From: Vicugna pacos
Taxonomy: Eukaryota > Chordata > Mammalia > Artiodactyla > Camelidae
DNA: 64,000 bases
NCBI RefSeq assembly: GCF_048564905.1
Contig: NC_133006.1
Coordinates: 14,468,501-14,532,500, forward strand
Reading direction: 5' to 3'
This document shows positions 54,960 to 64,000 of this stretch, in pieces (the first letter of the stretch is position 1; every line of letters starts with the position of its first letter). The notes below the pieces were generated by a model. The model was not told the DNA's origin. It made no database searches and saw nothing but the letters and a program-made list of their open reading frames with translations. Both the position numbers and the translations under genes were made by a program.

Positions 54960-55450
54960 CAGACACATCCATGTAGGCCCAGATGTGGCCATTCCACTGA
55001 GAGACAATAATAGTGAGTATTGAGGTTCATCTGCTGGGACAAAGAAACCCCACAATACAGAGGCTTCAGCAGAATCAAATTTGATCTCTCTCACACGTAT
55101 ACATCCAAGTATATAGTCCACAAATGATGCAGTGGCTTCACGGTGTTAGATATCCAACTTCCTTTAAGCTTGTTTCTCTGGCTTCCTCAATGTGTAGCTT
55201 TCATCATATGGTCTGGTTCAGAATGACTGTTCCAGCTCCTGCCATGGTATCTGCATTCTAGCTAGCGGCAGATGGAAAGATAAAAGGGACCACTCCTTCC
55301 TTCCCATCCTATTGGCCAAGACCTACTCACAAGCCACATCTAACATCAAAGGGAGCAGGAAATTGTAGTCCTTGTTGGAGAGCTTCATGCCCAACTAAAA
55401 CTTCTATGACCATAGAAGAAGAGGACAGACATAAAGGAACTTGGTGGTCT
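54960..55450. repeat. Second ancient dispersed repeat block, family not settled
   Basis: AGGTTCATCTGCTGGGACAA, GGCTTCAGCAGAATCAAATTTG, CTATTGGCCAAGACCTACTC and GGGAGCAGGAAATTGTAGTCC recall an old dispersed repeat. I cannot name it. Confidence 0.4.
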
Positions 55451-55454
55451 CAGC

Positions 55455-56775
55455 CACAGGAAACAAATGACCAGCCCCAGGACATTCTGTCTGCCGATCT
55501 TCCGAGTTAGGAGGGACTATATTCCTAACATCGGGAGCAGAGATTTCCAAAAACAACCCTGTGCTGGGGCACATGATATAAGGAGAAGAGTCCCCCATGG
55601 GTGACAGGCAGACTGGGCTCTGCACAATCAGGAGCCAGCTGACTTCCTAGGGAGCCAGCAGAGAGGAGTACCATTTCTTACTGGTTCTATCAACTTCATT
55701 GCCCATGGGCAGCCCCTGAGCATCTCCAAGGTGCGGCAGAGGAGGGTCTGCTGAAACTGCCCAAAGTTCCTGGGGAGGAAGCTGTAAACCAGCCCACAGC
55801 ACTGAGTATGTGCTGGCTCCCAGGGTCTGGGATGGAGCTCTGGACTGCAGAGGCCAAGGTCATGGTGGGGATCTCATAGGTAAACCTGAATCCCTGGCTT
55901 CAGAGAGCTTCTCTTGTGCCACCCCCCAGCCCCCAGCTATCCCACAGTTCGGAACAGCTGGCAAGAGCAAGCAGCTCAATGCAAAGCCACCTGGCTGCCA
56001 ATTAAAGGCTGACCCGATGATTGCCTGCTCTCTCTCCTGCCTCCACACCACTTGTGCCCTAGCGCGTCTCTTACCAGGCTTGGGACCTCCCTGTCAGTGT
56101 CAGTTGCTTAGTTTATGTTGTAGCATGCCCCTTCCTGGGCCTTACCCCCTTTGATGGAAGGTTCTGTGCTTCAGAAATAAGCAGTGGGCAATTTATTCCC
56201 CACAAGGTTTGGGGACAGAGGGCGGGAGAGGACCTTCAGCTTCTTATAAGAATGATAGCACATTTCCACAAGAGTGGTGCAGATTCAGGAGCTCTGTCCC
56301 TGGAGGCTTGGAGGCAAAAATGTGCAAATAGTCAGCCCAGAATCAAGATGAGATAAAAGCCAAGTAAAAGCAGACATAGGATGCAACTTGAGGACGTGTC
56401 CCACAGTAGGAGCAGCAGATTGAGGCCCCTGGAAACACCTAGAAGTTGATTTATTCAAAAGAAGGGGCTAAGCAGGAGAGGGCAAATGCAGAGTTCCTCT
56501 TAGCTGGAGAGGTCCCTGCTTAAGATCGTCTAGTCCAAGTAACATGTCAGCTTGGAAGGGAGAAGGCAGTTTCTCAGAAACACTGATTAGGAAGCCAGTC
56601 AAAGCCCCCCAGGCTTCAGAGCAAAGGAGAAACCATTTAGTGAGAAATCACCCTTGCCCCAGCCGCACCCCTCTCAGCACACCATTGTTCTGTGTGGTAT
56701 TCGTATCTGTGGGATGTAAAGCATGTCCCAGATGGGCAGATGTGGACAGCACACACACAAGGAACATAGGGAAAC
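55455..56775. other. Unassigned sequence
   Basis: No repeat family or exon recognised. Confidence 0.3.
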
Positions 56776-56779
56776 ATGT

Positions 56780-56871
56780 TCAGCATTACAAATAATCAAA
56801 GAAAGGCAAATGCAAACAAGTTAGCATTTATACCATTTATACAGTGTATAACTCTTTAGTGTAACAATGTA
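56780..56871 (+). repeat. L1M 3' UTR fragment
   Basis: ATGTTCAGCATTACAAATAATC and GAAAGGCAAATGCAAACAAG match the L1M block in which 'aaatgcaaatcaaaac' follows the 'gatgctcaacat' word. The Tigger element interrupts it. Confidence 0.65.
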
Positions 56872-56873
56872 TA

Positions 56874-57127
56874 AGTGTTAACCCTTGAACGACCAGGTTT
56901 AAACGGGGCAAGCCCAATTATGTGGAATTTTTTCAACAAAAATTCAAGAAATAAAAAATTCAATAAATTTTTCAATAAAAAATACAGTGCTACACAATCC
57001 ATGGGTGGCTGAATCTGCAGATGGGGGAGCCATGGATATGGAAGGCTGACTGTAAAGTTAACACACAGATTTTTGACTGCGTGGAGGGTAGGTACCCCTA
57101 ACCCCCACATTGTTCAAGGGTCAATTG
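56874..57127. mobile_element. Short Tigger-type (Tc1/mariner) DNA transposon
   Basis: The left end (GTTAACCCTTGAACGACC) and right end (TTGTTCAAGGGTCAATTG) form a terminal inverted repeat, bordered by TA at 56872-56873 and 57128-57129. The interior has CCATGGATATGGAAGGCTGAC and GACTGCGTGGAGGGTAGGTA, typical of Tigger/MER2-type non-autonomous elements. No transposase frame. Confidence 0.85.
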
Positions 57128-57129
57128 TA

Positions 57130-57420
57130 CTACTTTTAAATGTTTTTAGCAAATTCCAATGCTGGGACATCAGGATGGTCTGTCCATCTGCCCTCATAGC
57201 TCAGCTTCCTCTTGTCTCACCCTGCCTCCATCACAGGTGATTGGACCTTGACTTGTAGGGTTCCAATCAGTAGGCTAACCTGAGCCAATCAGATTCTCCC
57301 TCTTCAGAATTTAAACTCAGAGACATAGACATGATAGGCCATTGGTAGTGGATGTGGGGCGTCTGTGTTCTCAGGGAGGCTGCGACAGAGGTCCTGAGTA
57401 CATGCTTGCAATGAGGCTAG
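57130..57420. other. Unassigned, possibly partly L1
   Basis: 57135-57180 (AGCAAATTCCAATGCTGGG) could continue the L1M 3' UTR. 57225-57320 (GTGATTGGACC, AGCCAATCAGATTCTCCC) looks like an old dispersed repeat without a firm name. Confidence 0.3.
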
Positions 57421-57424
57421 TCAG

Positions 57425-57630
57425 TGAGGTGGGACCCGGTCCCACCAGTTACTGGCTACATATTTGAACAAGTTACTTAGTCTCTCTGTGCCTTGGTTTC
57501 TTCATCTGTAAAACAGGGATAATTATAATCCCTACCCCAGAGGGTGGTTGTGAAAATTAAGATAATCAATAAAGACAGTTGGTACAGTGCCTGGGACAAA
57601 GTAAGTGCTCAGAACATATGAGCAGTGAGT
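57425..57630 (+). repeat. MIR SINE
   Basis: CACCAGTTACTGGCTACATA, CCTTGGTTTCTTCATCTGTA, AAACAGGGATAATTATAATC and GTACAGTGCCTGGGACAAAG. Confidence 0.93.
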
Positions 57631-57859
57631 AATAAAGTGATATGTGCTCAGAGCTGATAGCTCTGCTAGGTCAAAGTAGAAATGTTCGAGAGAGAGAGAC
57701 AGAGATGGAACAGAGAGCAGAGAAGCAGTTAAAGGAACAAGGCAGGCCCCTGGGAGCTGGAGGCAGCTGTTTGAGCTCCTGTTGGCTCCTGGCTCCAGTT
57801 TCCCTGAAGCATGACTGCTTGGCTTCCAGTGTGGGATGTAGACTTACATTAAATTGCCT

Positions 57860-58290
57860 TCATTTACTTTTGGAAAACGGTTTGGCAAGCCACATCAAAC
57901 GGCACAAAAACAGTCTTGCCCGCTGACCTGGGCACTTATCTTACAGAAATAATTAATAAGAAGAAAAGCCCACATGTACAAAGATGTCCACGTGCACAAG
58001 GCAGTTTTATTTATAACAATGGAAAACTGGAAGCCATCAAATGCCTGGAGATCAGGGAATAGAAAAGTTTGTTGGATGGAATATTATGCAGCCATTAAGA
58101 ATGACTAATATGGAGAACATGCGGCAATATAAAATGTTCATGAAAGAATAGATGAAAAAGAGCAGAACACAAAATTGTAGGAGACTCAATACACTGGGTA
58201 AAAAAATGCATATGTGTATGGACAGGGCTCTCTGGGATCGCCAAAAATGATAAAAATAAGCTTATTCTTGGACCATCTGGGAGAAGGGCT
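57860..58290 (+). repeat. L1M 3' UTR
   Basis: TTTTGGAAAACGGTTTGGCA, AGTTTTATTTATAACAATGG, AAAACTGGAAGCCATCAAAT, GGAATATTATGCAGCCATTA and GAAAAAGAGCAGAACACAA. It reads as the continuation of the fragment at 56780-56871. Confidence 0.85.
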
Positions 58291-58294
58291 CTCA

Positions 58295-58675
58295 GAAGGG
58301 AGGGATCTCCTTCTTAGTCACCCCCGAGGCACCCCAGCCTGGGAAGAAGAAGGATGACTGCCCTTTAAACTCCTGGTCCTCACACCCAACTCCTTGCCAG
58401 CCCCTACCACGCCTCTCTGGGGAGAAGATGCTCAGGGCTCAGGCTGCTGGTATTTTTAGCCAGGCCTCTTGCAGTCCAGTGTTCTAGGGTAAAAATAGCT
58501 GGGGTGGAGGGCACAACACTAACTTCACTGCTTTCTACCCCCTCTCCCCTGGACCAGGCGCCTCCTGGTCTTGGAGCCACGGCTTTCCACTGCTTCACTC
58601 TGGCTCCAATCCATCTCTTGAGGCCTCAGCCAGGGAGGAATGTTCTGGTCTGGTACATCTTGGAGCCTTGGAGGT
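58295..58675. other. Unique sequence, no gene seen
   Basis: Nothing recognised. Confidence 0.3.
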
Positions 58676-58679
58676 CATA

Positions 58680-59020
58680 GAGACCAAGTGTTCCATTTTA
58701 TGGATAAGGAAACTGAGACCAAGATATGAAAAGGTACACACTAAGAAGTTGACCAAAGTGGTCCCATCCTCACTTATACTCATCATTTTCTGCCCACTCC
58801 ACTCTTACCCCGCCTACACTGCTCTCACTTACAAAAGGGAAGAAGATCCATTTGGTAGCCACAGGGCTTCAGTCAGGGGAAGAGGGCACTGGACTGAGTA
58901 TCATAAGATATGTATTCGACTCCTGGCTCTACTGTGTGTTAGCTGTGGGATTGGAGACAGGCCACTTTTCACCCCAGACTGCAGTTTCTATGTTGGTGAA
59001 ATGAAGGATTTGGACGAGAC
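58680..59020. repeat. Two MIR fragments in opposite orientation
   Basis: 58680-58755 is antisense (CCATTTTATGGATAAGGAAA, CTGAGACCAAGATATG). 58885-59020 is sense (GGCACTGGACTGAGTATCAT, TCGACTCCTGGCTCTACTGT, TATGTTGGTGAAATGAAGG). A 168-codon open frame spans both and is therefore not a gene. Confidence 0.75.
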
Positions 59021-59024
59021 CAGT

Positions 59025-60655
59025 TTCAATGGCTTTTGGATTAATGAGCTGCAAACTCCAACCCAGGCTGGAGGCCAGACTTGCCAGCTGTTTCCACCTT
59101 TACCTACCATCTCCCCAGGTGCTGTGAATTCTCAGCTAGCCAGGTGGACAGCATACCTCAAGGATTATGTATGACTGTCACTGCCTCTCAGGCAAGTTCC
59201 CCTAGCTCCAGGCACATATTTGAGGCCCTTCCATCTGTTGGGGTACCTTCTTTTAAGGAAAGAACATTTATTGTAACACCAGCTGAAACCAAATCTAAAT
59301 AGGGAGGTAAATCCTACAAGTGCAGTTTAAGGCAAAATACATGAGATCTGAAGATAGTCAGAAGGCTGGAACTCCTTACCACTCCTCCACAGCATGAAGG
59401 GTTATCCTGGAAGGAAAGTACCCAAATGTACCCACTACAGCAGAGACTATCCCAATGAGATGTGCCTTCCATGTGGCCCCCAATTCTCCCCTCCTGGACC
59501 TCGCCCCTGCCCATAGCACATGTCATTCCCAGCTTGGACCTCTGATTTCGGTCCACAGATCTTACCCCAGACTAGCTTGTAAGTTCCTGCATATCACCCA
59601 GCTCACAGCTCATCTGGGAAGGGCTTAAAGTGAACAGCTCCAAGTGAAAAATCACAGTGCCTGGAGCCAGGAGACAAGCTGAGCTAAAGGACTGGGTTGG
59701 CAAGCAAGTCACGTCGCCCCAGGCCCAGGCTGCTGGTTCTTCTGGGGCGTGTGTGTTATCGTGTGTGTATGCACATGTGCGTGCCTGCATGCCTCTGTGT
59801 GTATCTGGAGCCCATGTGTGCCACAGAAGTGTCCCATGACTCCTGTAAGTGTCCCCAGCCTGGGGGCCCAAACCCTCAAGAGTCTGTAATGATAGGAAGG
59901 ACAGCCCCTGAGCTTGTTCCAGTATTTCAAACATTAACCAGAAAATCCTACTAGTCCCCTCCTACAGTCACAGCCTGTAACTCAAATGCCAAATCTCTGC
60001 CCTTAGCTGGCACTTCATTGGTATGATAACACTGGAAAGTCTAATTATCTCAGGAACAGGCCTGCCTCATTAATAAAATGGGGAAGTGGATCAGTTCATA
60101 GTTTGTAGACAAAACACAGAACCCAGGCAGACACTAATCCCAAAGTCCTGGGGCTGAGAGGGTAGAAGCCGGAGATCAAAGTTTCCGAGTCAGAACTCAG
60201 AGGTCTTAAGAGCTGAGGTAGCTGGAGAGAGGCCTACACATTATGGTGAGTCCTGAGACAACGTGTGAGACACTCTTCATTGTCTGAAAGGAGGGCAGAG
60301 GCACAGGTGGACTGTGGGAAGCTGCTGCGGGACCAGCCTTTCATTGTCTCTTGCTGCTTCCCCATCCTGGCCAAAGGCAGAGCATGGCATGCAAAGGAGG
60401 GAAAAGGATGGGTAGGGGAGTCCTCATCCAGCCTGTCTCTCGACCTCATGTCACCTGTGGGCAGGGCCAGTGGCCTATCCTCTGGGCAGGGCTGCAAGGG
60501 CACTTCTGGGATCCCCATAGCACTGAGTCACCTGGCAGTCTCCCCTGACACAGCCCTGGGACTTCCAAACCCTCTCTGGAAAGCCAGGTGATCCGCAAAT
60601 ATGTATCTACCATGTAGAGGTTGGGAGGATGGTCCAATTGTTACGGTTCGGAAGG
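59025..60655. other. Unique sequence with a TG-rich patch
   Basis: Degenerate TG alternation lies at 59745-59825. Elsewhere no repeat or exon is recognised. Confidence 0.35.
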
Positions 60656-60659
60656 AAGA

Positions 60660-60910
60660 GCCTAGAAGTCTAGTAAGCTCTGTTCATTGTTCTCTGCCTC
60701 AGTTTCCCTATCTGTAAAATGGGGGTTGGAGACAGGCTCTGGGTTTCTTACTAGTTCCACTTGCTAACTGACTTTAGGCAAGTTCCTTGACCTCTTTGAA
60801 CCTCAGTTTCTTTGCCTGTAAAATGGGACACTAATACATGCCCTGCTTTCCTCTCCGGGCTAGGTGAGGAACAAATGCAATCACATCCACCAAAGTGCTG
60901 TGAAAATCAG
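60660..60910 (+). repeat. Two overlapping MIR copies or a core duplication
   Basis: CTGCCTCAGTTTCCCTATCT with GTAAAATGGGGGTTGG at 60700-60728, and CCTCAGTTTCTTTGCCTGTA with AAATGGGACACTAATACATG at 60801-60840. The second copy is preceded by TGACTTTAGGCAAGTTCCTT. Confidence 0.88.
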
Positions 60911-60914
60911 AGGC

Positions 60915-61265
60915 TTCTCAGGACCACAGGGCAGTGTTATTATGACCATGGACATGTGGTGCATCCCACCTGGGCCAGGCTCTGGGGCCACCAGGGAAAG
61001 TGGAGATGTGGCCCTGCCTTAGCCACCCTCTGACTCGTGTGGAGATGCAAATGACCAGTATCCATTCTGACATGGAGGATGAGCAAGGTACTTAAGAGCT
61101 GAAGGGATTAAGTTGTTGGGGGGGAACCCCCAGGGGACTGGGACTAATCTAGGAGGCTTCCTGGAGGAGGTGTGAGTCACCTCAAGGAAATGAATGCTTT
61201 TAAAGTAAGCCCTGGGAGTCACTTAGAGAGGGCGTGCTCTGCTTCTGGCCCACACCAAACCCCTT
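60915..61265. other. Unique sequence, no gene seen
   Basis: Nothing recognised. Confidence 0.3.
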
Positions 61266-61269
61266 GAAG

Positions 61270-61400
61270 CCCTTTTACTGGGCTTTTTAGTTACAACTAT
61301 CATCTTATTGGATCTCAAAAAACAGCCCCATTAGTCAGTTATTATCTATGCCTACTGAGAGTGAGGCCCCAGAGCCAAGAAGGCACAGAGGTGGACCAAA
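61270..61400 (-). repeat. Degraded MIR SINE
   Basis: ATCATCTTATTGGATCTCAAA, CCCCATTAGTCAGTTATTAT and GAGTGAGGCCCCAGAGCCA. Confidence 0.5.
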
Positions 61401-61404
61401 TGTG

Positions 61405-61775
61405 GCCCCAGACGTCTGCTGTCTACGGCCTTCCTCTCCCTGTCCCTCCCCTCGCTCCTCTACCTGCAGGAAAACACAAATGGGGATGGAGCCGTCTATG
61501 TCTCCAGAGATCAAAGTACTGGCTTTGGGAGAAAGAAGTGCTACTTGAAAGCCAACCAGCCTGTTCTGTACAAAAGGCCTTTCCTGCTTCCCTTCCACAG
61601 TATTCACCCCCTCCCACTGACCACGAGTGACCACACCTGACTGGCTAGGGGTGGGGGATGTCCCACACAACATGCAGCAGGACCGGTTTCTAAGGTTCCT
61701 TTGGAGCATACTTCCTCACCTTTGTTGGGTGATTTGTCTGTGGAACTGCTGTCCCTGCTGGGCCAGGCAGTCAGA
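61405..61775. other. Unique sequence, no gene seen
   Basis: Nothing recognised. Confidence 0.3.
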
Positions 61776-61779
61776 ATAA

Positions 61780-62140
61780 TGGGAGGGAGAAACACAAAGA
61801 GAGATGCAGAGGGATGCAGATTGACAAACAGTGCAGGAGATGGAGGTGCCCTCAGAGACAGAGGTGGAAGAGAAACGGGTGGGGGGGGGAGGACGGAGTG
61901 GGAGAGAAAAGACAGTGGAAACCTAACAGACACACAGATGAGACACAGAGGGAGAAAATAAAGAGAAGGCAGGAAGAGGGGAAGGAAGCAGGGAGAGAGG
62001 AAGAGGGCAAAGACAGAAGGGGAAGAGACAGAAGGGAGTGAAGCAAAAAAAGAAAAGAAAAAGAGATGGAGTTTTGAAAAGACATGCCAAAAATGAAAAG
62101 GGAAGAGCAAAGTGGGAAAAAGAGGAAACAACTGTAGTGT
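61780..62140 (+). repeat. Long purine-rich (GA) tract
   Basis: About 350 bp dominated by A and G on the plus strand (AGAGGAAGAGGGCAAAGACA, AAAAAAAGAAAAGAAAAAGA), with scattered C/T in the first half. It opens a 190-codon minus-strand frame rich in Ser, Leu and Phe that is an artefact. Confidence 0.9.
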
Positions 62141-62144
62141 GAAG

Positions 62145-62680
62145 TAGAGATGAGTCAGCAGAGCAGGAGAGGGCATTCCCCCAGCTCAGGCCAGGGCTGT
62201 AGGCAGGGCCCTGAGAACTCATCTGCCATCACTGACCAGGGTTCCTCCAGAACTCACCCCTACTCTGAGTTCCTCACCCCCTACCCTATGAGGTTATCTC
62301 TTACCCTCTGGGCTCCACGTCTCCCTGCCCAGAGGAGACTCCTGGGTAGCCTCTGGGACCAGGTGGCTGGACAAGGACAGATGGGTCCTGAAAACTAGCA
62401 GACCCAGAGCCAAGAAGGGTGGGGATGCCTCCATCAGAAGTCCCTGTACTGCCTCCCCACCATGGAATCAAGTCTGCCAGCCCCAGACTTGTGCAGAGAA
62501 CCCTGGTCTGTAAGCGGGGAGGTAGGGGGGTGGCACAGTGTGGGGAGTTGCCGGAAAGCAGATAATTCCAGGACAGGTTCTTGCCACCTCCCTCCTGATA
62601 GGCCTGGAAACATCGGAACCAATCTCTGTGGCTGATCCCAACCCATGCCTGGCCTGTTTCCTCACCTTCTCTGGAGTGGA
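62145..62680. other. Unique sequence, no gene seen
   Basis: Nothing recognised. Confidence 0.3.
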
Positions 62681-62684
62681 AGGA

Positions 62685-62905
62685 GCTAGATTTTTGGAAG
62701 CCAGACCTCTGGGTCCTCCATTCCCACCCCATCACTGACTGGATGGGTGACCTTGAATCTGTCACTTCTTCCCTCCAAGCCTCATTTTCCTTATCTGCAA
62801 AATGGGAAATAGTCAAGGTGCCTGCCTCATGGGATGGTTGAGAGGATTAGATAAGACAAGGGTGACCTGGGTTCAGTTCAGCAACTGGCACAGGGCACTG
62901 TGCTG
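62685..62905 (+). repeat. Near full-length MIR SINE
   Basis: TTTGGAAGCCAGACCTCTGG, TGGGTGACCTTGAATCTGTC, CCTCATTTTCCTTATCTGCA, GGTTGAGAGGATTAGATAAG and AACTGGCACAGGGCACT. Confidence 0.95.
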
Positions 62906-62909
62906 TCAA

Positions 62910-63565
62910 AGGGGTCCCCGTGGTGGCTGCTGCCAGTGGCAGGAGTCGGGCGGTGCTAATGGTGTGGGATAAGTATTCTGCCCTGCCTGACTCATGGGGC
63001 CTTCTTGTGATTTATAAGAGCTACGGGATGGGAAATGCATCCCCTCCAGGGATGGCTGGGCTCCCTGCTGTCCCCTCTGCCCAGGCCCAGCATATTCACC
63101 AGCCACAGTTGGGACAGGGCTAGTCCATAGGACATTTAGGGGTGCAGGAAAATGTTTGGTTTTATTTTGAAATTGGAGGGAAAAAAATGATCCTTTAAGT
63201 CAAAGAAACAATTTTCATACATAATACAAATAGATTTGTCTTTGTTCCAACCAAGTTGTAGAATGTCATTTTGGGCATTTGTTTAAGGAAGAAGAGACCC
63301 ACAGAGGCAAAGGTGACCCACAAAATTCACAGCATGGTCCTACAGGCCAGTGAGGGGTAGGACAAGTGCATTCTCGGTGGCCCCAGTGGAAAGCCCTGAC
63401 CAGAGGGAGTACAGTTAGGCTAAAGCCCTCCGGGGTGCGTAGGCCTGGGGAATGGTGGGAAGGGGAGAGAGAGCAGAAGGGAACAGCGACTTGAATTAGT
63501 GCTTCAGCTTCTGCCCTTGGGGAGGCCGCAGGTATGCGGAAATAGCCCCATACCTGTAAGACTCC
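62910..63565. other. Unique sequence with an AT-rich patch
   Basis: 63145-63285 is markedly AT-richer (TTGGTTTTATTTTGAAATTGG, CATACATAATACAAATAG) with no repeat family recognised. It is possibly conserved DNA or old LINE debris. Confidence 0.3.
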
Positions 63566-63569
63566 TAAT

Positions 63570-63690
63570 CCCAAGGAAAAGCACATTCTCTGTCCTCAGG
63601 GAGCCTCGCTCTGGGGAGAGACAGAGCTTTGCCTTCAAGGAGCCCACAATCTCATAGCAGAGACAAAATACAAGAATTTAAAGCAGGAAG
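63570..63690 (-). repeat. L2 tail with a duplicated unit
   Basis: Two successive copies of the L2 segment: TCTGTCCTCAGGGAGCCTCG, then GCCTTCAAGGAGCCCACAAT. Ordinary flanking sequence follows (GAGACAAAATACAAGAATTT). It looks like the first step of the array seen elsewhere. Confidence 0.65.
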
Positions 63691-63694
63691 CACC

Positions 63695-64000
63695 TGAGGA
63701 GAGAAAATCTCAAAGGTGGTCCCATAACTAGCTGTGTGGCCACGAGAGAAGACTGGAGAGAGCTCCCAAGTGGCTGGGGTCATCGTAGCAGGGATGGAGG
63801 CCCTGGCCTAAAGGGGGAAGAGACATGGAGGACAGGAAATAGGGAAGGGAGATGCTGGCACTGATGTCAGGAGAAGGCGCCCAATGGAGAGGGAAGGATT
63901 GTGGGTCTGGGTGCAGAGGGGGTCTCAACGTCCAGCTGCGCCCCTCCACACAGGGCCCACACCTGGGGCCTCCACAGTCCCTGGCTGTCCCTGGGGTGTC
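63695..64000. other. Unique sequence at window edge
   Basis: Nothing recognised. Weak MIR-like words at 63718-63745 (ACTAGCTGTGTGGCCACGAG) may be a MIR scrap. Confidence 0.3.

Noticed and set aside
58668-59174. 168-codon plus-strand frame
   Set aside because: Spans two MIR copies in opposite orientation; no domain.
61604-62176. 190-codon minus-strand Ser/Leu/Phe-rich frame
   Set aside because: Direct product of the polypurine tract.

Overview
This looks like nuclear DNA from a camelid (camel, llama or alpaca lineage). Two tRNA-Ala-derived SINEs of the camelid type (773-920 and 30051-30161) carry the characteristic TAGCTCAGTGGTAGAG head and A-rich tail, one of them with the extra CTAATTACCTCC segment. 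A 173-bp L1 3' end at 49059-49231 has the cetartiodactyl L1 tail wording. No ruminant or whale SINE was noticed. Family names here come from remembered consensus sequences, not from a database search.

I find no protein-coding exon that I can defend and no functional RNA gene. Open reading frames are short or low in complexity, overlap interspersed repeats, or lie in GC-rich DNA where stops are rare by chance. The window reads as intergenic or deep intronic DNA. Most of it is old repeat debris (MIR, L2, L1M/HAL1, hAT and Tigger DNA transposons) set in moderately GC-rich unique sequence, with a few AT-rich blocks.

Layout: 1-3.36 kb is a minus-strand HAL1/L1M-type LINE with ORF1 remnants, interrupted by a camelid SINE. 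3.4-9.7 kb is GC-rich unique DNA with scattered MIR/L2. 9.8-12.4 kb is AT-rich and starts with an L1 tail. 12.4-33 kb is GC-rich with many MIR/L2 copies, a second camelid SINE and the best candidate regulatory islands (27.8-28.3 kb and 31.9-32.3 kb). 33.8-36.25 kb is a long minus-strand L1M 3' region. 36.3-49 kb holds unique DNA, MIRs, an abutting hAT element, a 620-bp degenerate TG-rich tract and a young L1 tail. 49-53 kb holds an L2-derived minisatellite split by a solo ERV1-type LTR. 54.4-58.3 kb is a patchwork of old repeats with a Tigger element and L1 fragments. 58.3-64 kb is unique DNA with MIRs and a polypurine tract.

The most unusual pattern is a minisatellite of about 39 bp that matches the tail of LINE L2. 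It occurs as one to eight units at nine places, on both strands, nearly always with the same unit junction. Several AT-rich, homeodomain-site-rich islands in otherwise GC-rich DNA could be distal enhancers, but only alignment to other mammals could show that.
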